41,710 nt of DNA from Alphaproteobacteria bacterium (GCA_040905865.1 JBBDQU010000006.1:17592-59301), one strand, 5' to 3'; positions 32,948 to 41,532 are shown, numbered from the stretch's first letter. Numbers and translations are program-made. Notes: generated by a model from the letters alone, not told the origin.

Positions 32948-34114
32948 CTACCGTAATGCTTCGAGGATCGACACGTAGTTCGCCACCCCGGCGCCGCCCA
33001 TGTTGAACAGGCCCGCCAGCTTCGCGTCGCGCACCTGCATGTCGCCGGCTTCGCCGCGCACCTGCATGGCCGAGAGCACATGCATGGACACGCCGGTCGC
33101 GCCGATGGGGTGGCCCTTGGATTTCAGCCCGCCGGACGGATTGACCGGCAGGCGGCCGTCCTTTTCGGTGACGCCGTCGAGCAGCAGGCGGAACCCCTGC
33201 CCCGGTTCGGCGAGGCCCATGGCTTCGTATTCCAGCAGTTCGGCGGTCGTGAAACAGTCATGGGTCTCGACCAGGCTGAGGTCGTCCAGGGTCAGCCCGG
33301 CCTGGCCCAGCGCGCCCGCCCAGGCCTTCGCCGTGCCTTCCAGGAAGGTCATGTCGCGGCGGCTCATCGGCAGGTAGTCGTTCACATGCTGCGCGGCGCG
33401 GAACACCACCGCCTTCGGCATGGTCAGCGCCGTGTCGAGATCGGCCAGCACCACCGCCGCCGCGCCATCGGACACCAGCGAGCAGTCGGTGCGCTTCAGC
33501 GGCCCGGCCACCAGCGGGTTCCTGTCGGAAATCGCGCGGCAGAAATCATAGCCGAGGTCCTTGCGCAGCTGGGCATAGGGATTGCCGCAGCCGTTCTTGT
33601 GGTTCTTGGCCGCGATGCGGGCCAGCGCGTCGCTCTGGTCGCCGTATTTCTGGAAATACTGCTGGGTGATCCGCCCGAAGACCCCGGCGAAACCGCCCTC
33701 GATTGCGGCGTCTTCCTTCAGGTAGCTGGCCTTCATCAGGATGCCGCCGATTTCCGAGCCGGCCGTGTCGGTCATCTTCTCGACGCCGACAACCAGCACC
33801 ATCCGCCCCTTCTTCGCCTCCAGGAAGTTCAGCCCCTGATGGATGGCGGCGGACCCGGTCGCGCAGGCGTTTTCCACCCGCGTCGCCGGCTTGAAGCGCA
33901 GCGCGTCATCGGCCTGCAGCACCAGCGAGGCGCCGAAATCCTGGGCCGAAAACCCGCCATTGTAGAAGCCGAGCCAGATCGCATCGATATCGGCGGGGGA
34001 CACCCCGGCATCGGCGATGGCGTCGCCCGCCACGCGCACGATCAGGGATTCGACGTCCTCGCCTTCCAGCTTGCCGAATTTCGAATGCGTCCAGCCCACC
34101 ATGCATGCGGTCAT
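32948..34114 (-). CDS. Thiolase family protein (SCP2-type acetyl-CoA acetyltransferase)
   Basis: A 388-residue thiolase. The nucleophilic cysteine lies in VENACATGSAAIHQG and the catalytic His in GGLKSKGHPIGATG. The second classical cysteine near the C-terminus is absent; the segment reads FNMGGAGVANYVSIL, as in the SCP2/sterol-carrier thiolase branch. Such enzymes usually sit beside a DUF35 zinc-ribbon/OB-fold partner, which is not seen here; instead an AcuI-like reductase follows by 14 bp. Chain-length or side-chain specificity cannot be read. The upstream gene is the cyclase, 85 bp away. Confidence 0.87.
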   Translation of the reverse strand: MTACMVGWTHSKFGKLEGEDVESLIVRVAGDAIADAGVSPADIDAIWLGFYNGGFSAQDFGASLVLQADDALRFKPATRVENACATGSAAIHQGLNFLEAKKGRMVLVVGVEKMTDTAGSEIGGILMKASYLKEDAAIEGGFAGVFGRITQQYFQKYGDQSDALARIAAKNHKNGCGNPYAQLRKDLGYDFCRAISDRNPLVAGPLKRTDCSLVSDGAAAVVLADLDTALTMPKAVVFRAAQHVNDYLPMSRRDMTFLEGTAKAWAGALGQAGLTLDDLSLVETHDCFTTAELLEYEAMGLAEPGQGFRLLLDGVTEKDGRLPVNPSGGLKSKGHPIGATGVSMHVLSAMQVRGEAGDMQVRDAKLAGLFNMGGAGVANYVSILEALR

Positions 34115-34199
34115 GTTCCGGCCTCCTCAACAAGTTGAACCTGACCGGAACAATAGCAGCCGGCAAATCGGCTGGCCATGGCCGGAACGGAATGCCGGT

Positions 34200-36008
34200 T
34201 CAGGCGGCCTCGCCGCCGGCGACGGCGCCGGGCGCGTGCATGCCGCCCTTCCACTGCATCAGGAAGATGGGGACCGGCTCATCGAAGCCCTTGAGGTCGT
34301 AATCGCCCTTCTTCGCGAAGGCGAAGCCCTTGCCCGAACACAAATCCCGGACAATGGCCGATACGGCGATTTCCTCGCCTTCGGCCTTGCTCAGCACGCG
34401 CGCCGCCATCTGGACCGGCGTGCCGAAGATATCGCCGTCTTCGTGTATCGGCTCGCCGGCGTTGATGCCGATGCAGATACCCAGCCCCAGTTCCGGATTG
34501 GCGCTGTTGGCGCGCTGGCAGCCCTGCTGGATGGCGACCGCCCCCTCGACGGCGGCGGCGACCTGCGGGAAGGTCGCCATGATCCCGTCGCCGGTATGCT
34601 TGATCTCACGGCCGCCATGCAGGGCCAGGGCGTCGCGCACGATCGAATTATGCTCGCGCACGACAAGCTGCGCCAGGTCGTCGCCGCGCTCCTGGGTCAT
34701 GGCGGTCGATCCGACGATATCGGTGAACAGCACCGCGACGAATTCCTTGTCGTTCTTCCGCGTCACGGCTTCCGGCCTGTTCCACTTGTCGACCGCCTCG
34801 ATCACGCCGAGATCGTTGCCCGGCTCCTGGGCCTGCCGGGCGATGGCGCTGCGGCCCGCCTCGTACATCTGGAAATATTTCGGGTTGATCAGGTACTCGC
34901 CGATATTGGCGCAGAAGCCGCGCGCCATATCCGGCGTCTGGCCGAGCATCTGCATATGCGTGCACAGGATATCCTGCATCTCCGCTTCAGGGACGCGTTG
35001 CTTCGACGCGAGGTATTCGCCCGCGCCGGAAAAGAACAGGGTCAGGCCGAACCGGTTGAACGCGTTCAGCGGGTGCCCGGCCTTCGCAAGCGGTTCCAGC
35101 GAATCGCCAATGAACATCAGCATATCCGCGCTGGCGGCCGCGGCAGCGGAAGCGCCGGCGGGTTTCGGCGGATTTTCCGTCTCAACCGGCACATCGTACG
35201 GCGCATCATCCCCGGCGTCCTCCGGTGCGGCGGACGCTTCCGCGTCATCGTCATATCCGTCGGCATCGTCGGACATACGGCCTTCCGCCGCGAACCTGTC
35301 CGGTTTCGGCATCGGCGGCGAGGCGGCGCACAGCGCGCGGGCAGCGGATCCGGTCTGAATCGCCGGGACGAACCGGCGCATCAGGGGCACGAAAAAGAAC
35401 AGGAAGCTGACGATGAAAATCGAAATCAGGACTGTCTGGGAAATACCGAGGCTCACCTCGATCCCGAATGTCGGCATGAATTTGATCAGCATCGAACAGA
35501 GATAGGATACGATCGACGCGCCGCCCAGGGCTACGATGCAGACCATCGCCAGTTTGGGCAGGACTTCCGCCAGATTGGAGGCATCGCCCGAGGCAGCCCT
35601 GGCGGGGGGACTTTTCGTCGCCGGCTCGCCGTTCGCATTCGACTTGGCCGGCGCGGCCGGTTTTCCGGTTTCCTTTTCCTTTTTCCAGGACCCTTCGGGA
35701 GCGCCGCCCTTTTGGGCCGGGGCGGGTTTCCGTTCCGGCTTGACGGGAGCGCCTTCGGTCACGAGCGCCACCGGCGGCGGCGATTTCATCGTCGGGCTGT
35801 GGTAAATAACCGCTTCAAGGGCCGCATTCTTTTCGGAATTGTAGGTTTCCCGGACGACGCATACTCCTTCGAAGCGTCTTGAAACGTCCAGTTCCCTGGC
35901 GTCTTCCAGACACTGGTCGCGACTCATCGCGTCATAATTGGCGTGAATCTGCCAGCGTCCGCCTTTCAGGACGTAGACTTCCAGCGATATGGAACGCCCG
36001 CCGTTCAC
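34200..36008 (-). CDS. Class III adenylate/guanylate cyclase, membrane-bound
   Basis: A 602-residue protein. Domain order: a small N-terminal domain (residues 1-70), a Pro/Lys-rich linker, two transmembrane helices (~150-175 and ~188-210), an acidic Ala-rich linker, a helical region (~290-400) and a C-terminal cyclase domain (~421-590). Metal ligands Asp430 and Asp474, the adenine-selecting Lys470/Asp526 pair and the transition-state Arg537 are present, so cAMP is the likely product. The usual transition-state Asn is replaced by Gln533 (VQMAAR). The start is GTG 36008, with AGGGGC upstream. It is separated from YgfZ by 283 bp and from the thiolase by 85 bp; no signal is known. Confidence 0.83.
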   Translation of the reverse strand: MNGGRSISLEVYVLKGGRWQIHANYDAMSRDQCLEDARELDVSRRFEGVCVVRETYNSEKNAALEAVIYHSPTMKSPPPVALVTEGAPVKPERKPAPAQKGGAPEGSWKKEKETGKPAAPAKSNANGEPATKSPPARAASGDASNLAEVLPKLAMVCIVALGGASIVSYLCSMLIKFMPTFGIEVSLGISQTVLISIFIVSFLFFFVPLMRRFVPAIQTGSAARALCAASPPMPKPDRFAAEGRMSDDADGYDDDAEASAAPEDAGDDAPYDVPVETENPPKPAGASAAAAASADMLMFIGDSLEPLAKAGHPLNAFNRFGLTLFFSGAGEYLASKQRVPEAEMQDILCTHMQMLGQTPDMARGFCANIGEYLINPKYFQMYEAGRSAIARQAQEPGNDLGVIEAVDKWNRPEAVTRKNDKEFVAVLFTDIVGSTAMTQERGDDLAQLVVREHNSIVRDALALHGGREIKHTGDGIMATFPQVAAAVEGAVAIQQGCQRANSANPELGLGICIGINAGEPIHEDGDIFGTPVQMAARVLSKAEGEEIAVSAIVRDLCSGKGFAFAKKGDYDLKGFDEPVPIFLMQWKGGMHAPGAVAGGEAA

Positions 36009-36291
36009 GACTTTGAATGCCCCTGCTTCTCGCCATCGCCCACCGGGGGTCGAACGGCGCCAGTATAAAGAAACGTTCCACGTCGCCAGACTTTAGCGCT
36101 AGGGAGTTGTCATTGTTATAAAAAAAAAATTAACGAATGTTTACCAAACCGGACTTTAATCGGCCGGTCCAAATCGTTCGGCATACTGCCGTCCACGAGG
36201 ATCCGCAGCCCCGAATTAGCGGCCCAAGTGCATGCGTATATTGGAATTTTCCGGGTACGGCCGTTCCGCCGTTTCGACGGCAGCAACGGGT

Positions 36292-37185
36292 TCAGGGCCG
36301 CATCCAGTCCGGTATTTCCGGGATGACTGCCGCTTCGCCGCATATCAGCGCCCCCTCGGCCGCCGGGGCCCCGGAAAGAACCTCCAGGCGAAGCTGGGCC
36401 AGCCCCCTTCCGTCGCGGCTCGACCGCATTTCGCCGACATCGCGGGCGCCGGCGCGTATCGGCGTTCCGGACGCCGGCGCCGGGCCGTCCAGGCGAACCG
36501 GCACCAGCCGCCGTTTCACCAGCCCCCGGTATTTCGTCCGGGCCGTCAGTTCCTGCCCCATGTAGCAGCCCTTTTCCCAGTCGACCCCGTGCAATTCATC
36601 GAAATTGCATTCGAGCAGGATCGACTTCTCGACGACCATGTCGCGGCTGCCGTCGCTCAACCCCAGTTCAAGGCGCATCAGATCGTATTCTTCCGGCAAC
36701 GCCGCGGCGAACCCCAGCGATTCCAGGGCTGCGGCGGCGGTCGCCGCGGGCAGCACCGCCCGCGCGCCGGCCTGCGCCAGGCGCGGATCGACATAGACGA
36801 CGCCGCCGTCCCGGTTCCGGGCCGCGCCCGCCGTCGACGGCAGGTCCAGCGCCGCCAGCGCGCCGTCGCCGAACAGCGCCGCCACGGCATATTCCGACCC
36901 GATACCGAGATCGACCTTCGCCCGCAGCTTGTGCCGGCTCAGCCGCTGGCCAAGGTCCATCAGCCGCGCCGATTCGCAATCCAGCCCGTACCCGCCATCC
37001 AGCGCGACAACAAAGAAATCATGCAGGTACTTGCCCTGCGCGGTCAGGTAGGCGGCCCAGATTGCGGCGCCATCGGAGACCCGGGCGATGTCGTTGGAGA
37101 TCAGCCCCTGGAGGAACTCGGCGCGATCCGCCCCGCCGACGGTGAGGATGCCGCGATCCTCCAGCAATACGTAACGACCCGTCAT
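36292..37185 (-). CDS. ygfZ: Folate-binding protein YgfZ (CAF17-like)
   Basis: A 297-residue protein of the YgfZ/GcvT-like family that helps maintain certain iron-sulfur enzymes in a folate-dependent way. The diagnostic KGCYMGQELTARTKYRG loop with its conserved cysteine lies near residue 210-230; the N-terminal DRAEFLQGLISNDI and TAQGKYLHDFFV segments also fit. Length is normal. It is divergent from the glycosyltransferase genes, with 125 bp between the starts holding both promoters. The region between its stop and the cyclase start, on the same strand, contains an A-run but no gene. Confidence 0.92.
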   Translation of the reverse strand: MTGRYVLLEDRGILTVGGADRAEFLQGLISNDIARVSDGAAIWAAYLTAQGKYLHDFFVVALDGGYGLDCESARLMDLGQRLSRHKLRAKVDLGIGSEYAVAALFGDGALAALDLPSTAGAARNRDGGVVYVDPRLAQAGARAVLPAATAAAALESLGFAAALPEEYDLMRLELGLSDGSRDMVVEKSILLECNFDELHGVDWEKGCYMGQELTARTKYRGLVKRRLVPVRLDGPAPASGTPIRAGARDVGEMRSSRDGRGLAQLRLEVLSGAPAAEGALICGEAAVIPEIPDWMRP

Positions 37186-37310
37186 TTCAGTTACTTCCCC
37201 TGGTTTGGGCTATACAACTGGTCCGCCATTCCCCATCCGGCAAGGCGCCGGCGAAAAAACACTGTATTTCCGATAACCATATCCTCCAGCATTTTGTATC
37301 CTGTGCGCAA

Positions 37311-37454
37311 ATGCGCATCCTATTTGTCACGGCGACCCGTATTGGCGACGCAGTCCTGACCACAGGGCTGCTGTCATACCTGACCGACCGCCATCCCGAC
37401 GCGCGGTTCACCATCGCGGCCGGTCCGGCGGCGGCATGCGGGGGCGACCGCTGA
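37311..37454 (+). pseudogene. Truncated glycosyltransferase family 9 (heptosyltransferase-like) N-terminus
   Basis: The frame starts MRILFVTATRIGDAVLTTGL and continues LLSYLTDRHPDARFTIAAGP, the standard opening of GT9 ADP-heptose-type transferases, then stops after 47 codons at TGA 37452-37454. GT9 proteins are normally about 330 residues, so about 85 percent is missing, including the whole donor-binding half. The stop overlaps the next gene's ATG (TGATG). No frameshifted remainder of GT9 is seen downstream, which points to an internal deletion joining the front of one gene to the next. Confidence 0.8.
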
Positions 37455-38476
37455 TGCGGGTCATGCAGGTCATGGCGGGGGCGGCCCATGGCGGCGCCGA
37501 GGCGTTCTTCGACCGGCTGACCCTGGCGCTGGACCGCGCCGGGGTCGACCAGCAGATCGTCATCCGACGCAATGCGGAGCGCGCCGCCCTGCTGCAACCG
37601 GCGAAGCGCCCGCCGCTGGAGTTCGCCTTCGGCGGCGCGCTGGACCTCGTCACCGGCCACCGGTTGCGCCGGGCGGTGCGTCGGTTCGAACCGGATATCC
37701 TGCTGAGCTGGATGAGCCGCGCCACCCGGTTCGCTCCCATCGGCCGGCACGTCCTCGCCGCCCGGCTGGGCGGGTACTACCGGCTGGCGAATTTCGAGCG
37801 CTGCGACCATCTGGTCGGCAACACGCGGCATATCTGCGACTACCTGATCGAGGCGGGATGGCCGCGCGCGCGGACCAGCTACCTGCCGAACTTCGTCGAT
37901 GCGGTCGCCATGCCGCCGGTCGCGCGGCGCTCGCTCGACACGCCCGACGACGCGCCGCTGCTGTTCGCGCTGGGCCGGCTGCATGCGAACAAGGGCTTCG
38001 ATGTCCTGCTGCAGGCCGTGGCGCAGATCCCCGGCGCGTATCTGTGGCTGGCGGGCGAAGGGCCGAAGCAGGCCGAACTGGCGCAGCAGGCGGCGCGGCT
38101 GGGCATCGCCGACCGGGTCCGCTTCCTCGGCTGGCGCACCGACGCCCCGGCCCTGTTCGCCGCCTGCGACGTCTTCATCTGCCCGTCGCGGCACGAACCG
38201 CTGGGCAATGTGGTCATCGAGGCCTGGGCCCAGCACCGCCCGGTCGTCGCCGCCGAATCGTCGGGGCCGGGCGCCCTGATCACCGACGGCGTGAGCGGGC
38301 TGCTGGCCCCGGTGGAGGATGCGGATGCGCTGGCGGCGGCGGTGCGGCGCGTACTCGCCTCCCCGGACCTCGCCGCAACGCTTGTCACCGGCGGCCGGAC
38401 CGCCTATGAGGCGGAGTTCACCGAGGCGAAGGTCGTTGCCCGCTACATGGAATTTTTCGAAAGCATAATGGTCTGA
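37454..38476 (+). CDS. GT4-family glycosyltransferase
   Basis: A 340-residue retaining glycosyltransferase with two Rossmann-like domains. The N-terminal acceptor part opens MRVMQVMAGAAHGGAEAFFDRL; the C-terminal donor part contains LLFALGRLHANKGFDVLLQAV, the nucleotide-sugar contact CPSRHEPLGNVVIEAW with the Glu-x7-Glu motif, and GALITDGVSGLLAP. It probably adds a sugar to LPS core or exopolysaccharide from a UDP or GDP donor at the cytoplasmic face. The start at 37454 (overlapping the truncated GT9 stop) is preferred over an in-frame ATG at 37436. Its stop overlaps asnB by one base. Confidence 0.87.
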   Translation: MRVMQVMAGAAHGGAEAFFDRLTLALDRAGVDQQIVIRRNAERAALLQPAKRPPLEFAFGGALDLVTGHRLRRAVRRFEPDILLSWMSRATRFAPIGRHVLAARLGGYYRLANFERCDHLVGNTRHICDYLIEAGWPRARTSYLPNFVDAVAMPPVARRSLDTPDDAPLLFALGRLHANKGFDVLLQAVAQIPGAYLWLAGEGPKQAELAQQAARLGIADRVRFLGWRTDAPALFAACDVFICPSRHEPLGNVVIEAWAQHRPVVAAESSGPGALITDGVSGLLAPVEDADALAAAVRRVLASPDLAATLVTGGRTAYEAEFTEAKVVARYMEFFESIMV

Positions 38477-40239
38477 TGTGCGGCATTGCCGGAATCATGA
38501 TGCGGGACGGCAGCACGCCGGACACGGCCATCCTGGACCCGCTGGCGCGGGCGCTGGGCCATCGCGGGCCGGATGGCGAGGGCAAATACCTGGCCGGCGC
38601 CGTCGCCATGCTGCAGACGCGCCTGGCGGTCATCGACCTGAAGACCGGCGACCAGCCGATCTATGAGCCCGGCGGCGCGGCGCTGGTCGCCAATGCGGAA
38701 ATCTACAACTACATCGAGCTGCGCGCCGGCCTGGACAACGCCGCCTTCTCGACCGGTTCGGACTGCGAACCGCCGCTGCACCTGTACCGGCGCGACGGGG
38801 TCGATTTCGCGAACGCGCTGCGCGGCATGTACGCCATCGCCATCCACGACCCGGGCGAGGGGCGGCTGGTGCTGGCCCGCGACCCGTTCGGCATCAAGCC
38901 GCTCTACTATATCGAGTCCCCGGAATTCTTCGCCTTCGCCTCCGAACCGCAGGCGCTGCTGGCGGTCGGGCTGGCGCGGCCGGAGGTCGCGCCGGAACGG
39001 CGCGGCGAGCTGATGCAGCTGCAGTTCACCTGCGGCCGCGACACGATCTTCCGGGACATCAAGCGCGTCCTGCCCGGCGAAACCCTGATCGTGCGCGGCG
39101 GGCGTATCGTCGAACGGCGCCGCCGGGCGGCGCTGCCCCCGGGCGGGCCGCAACCGGCGAGCGTCGAGGAGGCGCTGGCGATCCTCGACGAGGCGCTGGA
39201 GGAAAGCGTCATGATGCACCAGCGCTCGGATGTGCCCTACGGGCTGTTCCTGTCCGGCGGCGTCGATTCCTCGGTGCTGCTGGCGCAGATGACCCGGCTG
39301 AACGAGCGGCCGGTCGTCGCCATGACGGCCGGGTTTTCCGGCACGGGCGTCGCGGATGAGCGCGCGCATGCCCGCATGCTGGCCGGAACCGTCGGCGCCG
39401 AATATCACGAGGTCGATTTTTCCAGCGGGGATTTCTGGTCGATGCTACCGGAAATCGCCGCCGCCATGGACGACCCGGCCGCCGACTACGCGATCCTGCC
39501 GACCTGGAAACTGGCGCGGGAGGCGGCGAAGGACCTGAAGGTGGTGCTGTCCGGCGAGGGCGGCGACGAGATGTTCGCCGGCTACGGGCGCTACCGCAGC
39601 GCCCTGCGCCCCTGGTGGCAGGGCGGGCGGACGATCCGCGCCCGGGGCATCTTCGACGGGCTGGGCATCCTGCGCGACGGCAATGCGGGCTGGCGCGACA
39701 GCGTCGCCGCCGCCGAGACCACCGCCGGCCATTCCGACCGTTCCAGGCTGCAGGTCATGCAGGCGGTCGACATGACCGACTGGCTGCCCAACGACCTGCT
39801 GACCAAGCTGGACCGCTGCCTGATGGCGCACGGGCTGGAAGGGCGCACGCCCTTCCTCGACGTGAAGGTCGCCGAGGCGGTGTTCCGCCTGCCCGACAGC
39901 CTGAAGATCCACCGGCGGCGCGGCAAATGGATCCTGCGCCGCTGGCTCGACCGGGTGCTGCCCAAGGCCCGGGCCTTCGACCGCAAGCGCGGCTTCACCG
40001 TGCCGGTCGGCGACTGGATGGCGGAACGGGGCGCGCAGCTGGGCCCGCTGGTCGCGGCCAGCCCCGGCGTCGCCGAATTCTGCCACACCGGCCATATCGC
40101 CGCGTTGTTCGAATCGCACGGCAAGCACCCCAGGATGGCGGCCTGGGTGCTGCTGTTCTATGCGCTGTGGCACCGCCGCCATATCGAGGGAAAGATGCCC
40201 CAGGGCGACGTCTTCGAAACGCTGGCGGCGCGGGGATAA
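38476..40239 (+). CDS. asnB: Asparagine synthase (glutamine-hydrolysing)
   Basis: A 587-residue class II amidotransferase. The catalytic Cys2 follows the initiator Met (MCGIAGIM), with RGPDGEG and the glutaminase fold to about residue 200; the synthetase domain has the PP-loop SGGVDSSVLLAQM and later LKVVLSGEGGDEMFAGYGRYR, and LTKLDRCLMAHGLEGRTPFLD. It converts Asp, ATP and Gln to Asn, but in glycan clusters relatives amidate sugar acids or other carboxylates; its one-base overlap with the glycosyltransferase makes that alternative worth considering. Length is normal. Confidence 0.92.
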   Translation: MCGIAGIMMRDGSTPDTAILDPLARALGHRGPDGEGKYLAGAVAMLQTRLAVIDLKTGDQPIYEPGGAALVANAEIYNYIELRAGLDNAAFSTGSDCEPPLHLYRRDGVDFANALRGMYAIAIHDPGEGRLVLARDPFGIKPLYYIESPEFFAFASEPQALLAVGLARPEVAPERRGELMQLQFTCGRDTIFRDIKRVLPGETLIVRGGRIVERRRRAALPPGGPQPASVEEALAILDEALEESVMMHQRSDVPYGLFLSGGVDSSVLLAQMTRLNERPVVAMTAGFSGTGVADERAHARMLAGTVGAEYHEVDFSSGDFWSMLPEIAAAMDDPAADYAILPTWKLAREAAKDLKVVLSGEGGDEMFAGYGRYRSALRPWWQGGRTIRARGIFDGLGILRDGNAGWRDSVAAAETTAGHSDRSRLQVMQAVDMTDWLPNDLLTKLDRCLMAHGLEGRTPFLDVKVAEAVFRLPDSLKIHRRRGKWILRRWLDRVLPKARAFDRKRGFTVPVGDWMAERGAQLGPLVAASPGVAEFCHTGHIAALFESHGKHPRMAAWVLLFYALWHRRHIEGKMPQGDVFETLAARG

Positions 40240-40309
40240 GGTTCGATTCCATAGGCTTGTATCGGCATGTCGCGACTTTCGGGAACAAGGTAACCGGCTG
40301 CGCCGCCCC

Positions 40310-40425
40310 ACCTCACCCCGGCCCTCTCCGCCCCCAAGGGGCAGAGAGGGAGCCGCAAGCGTCGCCGTCCCGCCCCACCAATATCTTCCTCGCCCCCTCT
40401 GGGGGAGAGGATCGAGGTGAGGGGG
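40310..40425. repeat. Imperfect inverted repeat with two internal hairpins
   Basis: CACCTCACCCCGGCCCTCTC at the left and GAGAGGATCGAGGTGAGGGG at the right are imperfect inverted copies. Each contains its own small hairpin: GCCCC-CAA-GGGGC at the left and CCCCC-TCT-GGGGG at the right. This pattern is a familiar intergenic repeat in alphaproteobacteria and may also end transcription from asnB. Confidence 0.7.
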
Positions 40426-40491
40426 GACGCGCAGGTCTTGCCGCATCGGAACCGTCACCGGATCGGCCGCCCCTCCCGAAAAAATCCTGCG

Positions 40492-40521
40492 GCGATATAC
40501 ATCGATTGACATATCATGGAG
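40492..40521 (-). repeat. Degenerate decamer array (reverse orientation)
   Basis: On the minus strand the units read CTCCATGATA, TGTCAATCGA and TGTATATCGC. The second and third match the array at 40828-40857 at 19 of 20 positions, and the following GCAGGATTTTTTCGGGAGGG parallels that copy's flank. The first unit has decayed. Confidence 0.55.
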
Positions 40522-40563
40522 CGCCCCGGACGTTTACCGCCCGCCGCGCCCCGGCGGCCGCGC

Positions 40564-40592
40564 ATGGATCCCGGATCGGGGTCCGGGATGAC
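40564..40592. repeat. GTCATCCC-type REP palindrome
   Basis: CATGGATCCCGGATCGGGG followed by TCCGGGATGAC, the same element as at ~31754-31782 with a changed centre. Confidence 0.7.
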
Positions 40593-40660
40593 GGTATGGC
40601 GGGTTTGCGCGGCCTTCCCGACGACAAGGCCGCCCGCGCCACGCCAGTACGTGCCCCCCG

Positions 40661-40746
40661 CACACCCACCTGTCACGCCGCACACTCCCAACAGTCGCCC
40701 GCACATTCCCGACTGTCGCCCCGCAACACTCCCAACTGTCACCCCG
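40661..40746 (+). repeat. Degenerate ~21-bp tandem repeat, four units
   Basis: Units of 20, 21, 22 and 23 bp, each shaped CACAnTCCCnACnGTCnCCCG: CACACCCACCTGTCACGCCG, then copies at 40681, 40702 and 40724. The last runs directly into a REP-like CACCTGATGCGGGG palindrome, so the units look like iterated REP ends. Confidence 0.65.
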
Positions 40747-40827
40747 CACCTGATGCGGGGCCCATGCCGCAACCGCGCGACATTGCCGGGACAGACGCCA
40801 GCGCGACCCCTCCCGAAAATTTTTGCG

Positions 40828-40857
40828 GCGATATACATCGATTAACATCGCTTAACA
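40828..40857 (-). repeat. Decamer array (reverse orientation)
   Basis: On the minus strand: TGTTAAGCGA, TGTTAATCGA and TGTATATCGC, in tandem. The first two are identical to units of array 4 some 30 kb away, and the flanks again run from an A-rich GCAAA on one side to CGCAAAAATTTTCGGGAGGG on the other. It lies 30 bp beyond the terminase-like gene's stop. Confidence 0.8.
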
Positions 40858-40887
40858 TTTGCCGCCATCGCGCCCATTTTCGCCGCG

Positions 40888-41532
40888 CTACCCGCCGGGC
40901 AACCCACCGGATAATGCGACGCGCGCGGTCATTGTGTCCGGCGGGAACGGCAACGGGTTCCGCGCCGCAAGAAAAGTATCGGATGGTTGGCTTTTATGGG
41001 CATTTATCGGCAATCCGGGGGGCGGAACCGGCGGCGTTTCCCGCGCGCGGGCGGCATCCGGCGCGGGCGGACGGGCCGGGGATGGCGCGGCGGGCGCGGC
41101 CGGGGCTTCGCCGGACGCCGTGACCTCCGGCGGCAGGCTCGCCTCCAGCGCCGCCAGCATCGCGTCGAGGTCCGGTGTTGCGACGGATTGCGCCGGACGG
41201 GCCCCCTTCCGCCACGCGGGGGTCGCCTCGGATACCTTCAGCTGCATCGCCACGGCGCGCAGGGCGGTATTCAGCTGGTTCTGCTCCAGCGCCAACTCGT
41301 AGATCGACTGCAGCCGGGCCAGCACCGCATTGGTATCCGCCACCTGCCGGACCGCGACCTCGTCGCGCAGCGCCGCGATCCGCGCCTGAATTTCCGGCCG
41401 CGCCAGCAGCCGGCACGCCTGCGCCGCCGCGTTGTCCGCCCCGTACCCCGCCGCGATGGCGGCGGCGCTGCCCACTGGCCGGCGGACATATTCCCGGCAG
41501 AACAATTCATGCCGCTCGTTCGGTCTGTTCAT
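40888..41532 (-). CDS. Phage terminase small-subunit-like protein
   Basis: A 214-residue protein. The N-terminal ~60 residues (NERHELFCREYVRRPVGSAAAIAAGYGADNAAAQACRLLARPEIQARI) carry the DNA-recognition helices of terminase_2 small subunits, which bind phage packaging sites. The middle (NAVLARLQSIYELALEQNQLNTALRAVAMQLKVS) fits the oligomerisation helices. The C-terminal ~90 residues are Pro/Ala-rich and look disordered, unlike typical phage versions. No large terminase, portal or capsid gene is in the window, though the part to the right is unseen. GGAGG at a good distance precedes ATG 41532 and the promoter is at 41568-41595. Confidence 0.75.
   Translation of the reverse strand: MNRPNERHELFCREYVRRPVGSAAAIAAGYGADNAAAQACRLLARPEIQARIAALRDEVAVRQVADTNAVLARLQSIYELALEQNQLNTALRAVAMQLKVSEATPAWRKGARPAQSVATPDLDAMLAALEASLPPEVTASGEAPAAPAAPSPARPPAPDAARARETPPVPPPGLPINAHKSQPSDTFLAARNPLPFPPDTMTARVALSGGLPGG

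Larger units (their letters stand above)
40240..40887. other. 648-bp repeat-rich non-coding region
   Basis: No gene is called. The segment holds two hairpin-forming palindromes (40310-40425), a GTCATCCC-type REP (40564-40592), a degenerate tandem repeat (40661-40746) and two inverted relatives of the decamer arrays. The long open frames across it are composed of these repeats and lack ribosome sites. Confidence 0.75.

Noticed and set aside
40455-40848. Overlapping open frames around the repeat region
   Set aside because: Both begin inside decamer-array sequence and consist of repeat translation without ribosome sites.
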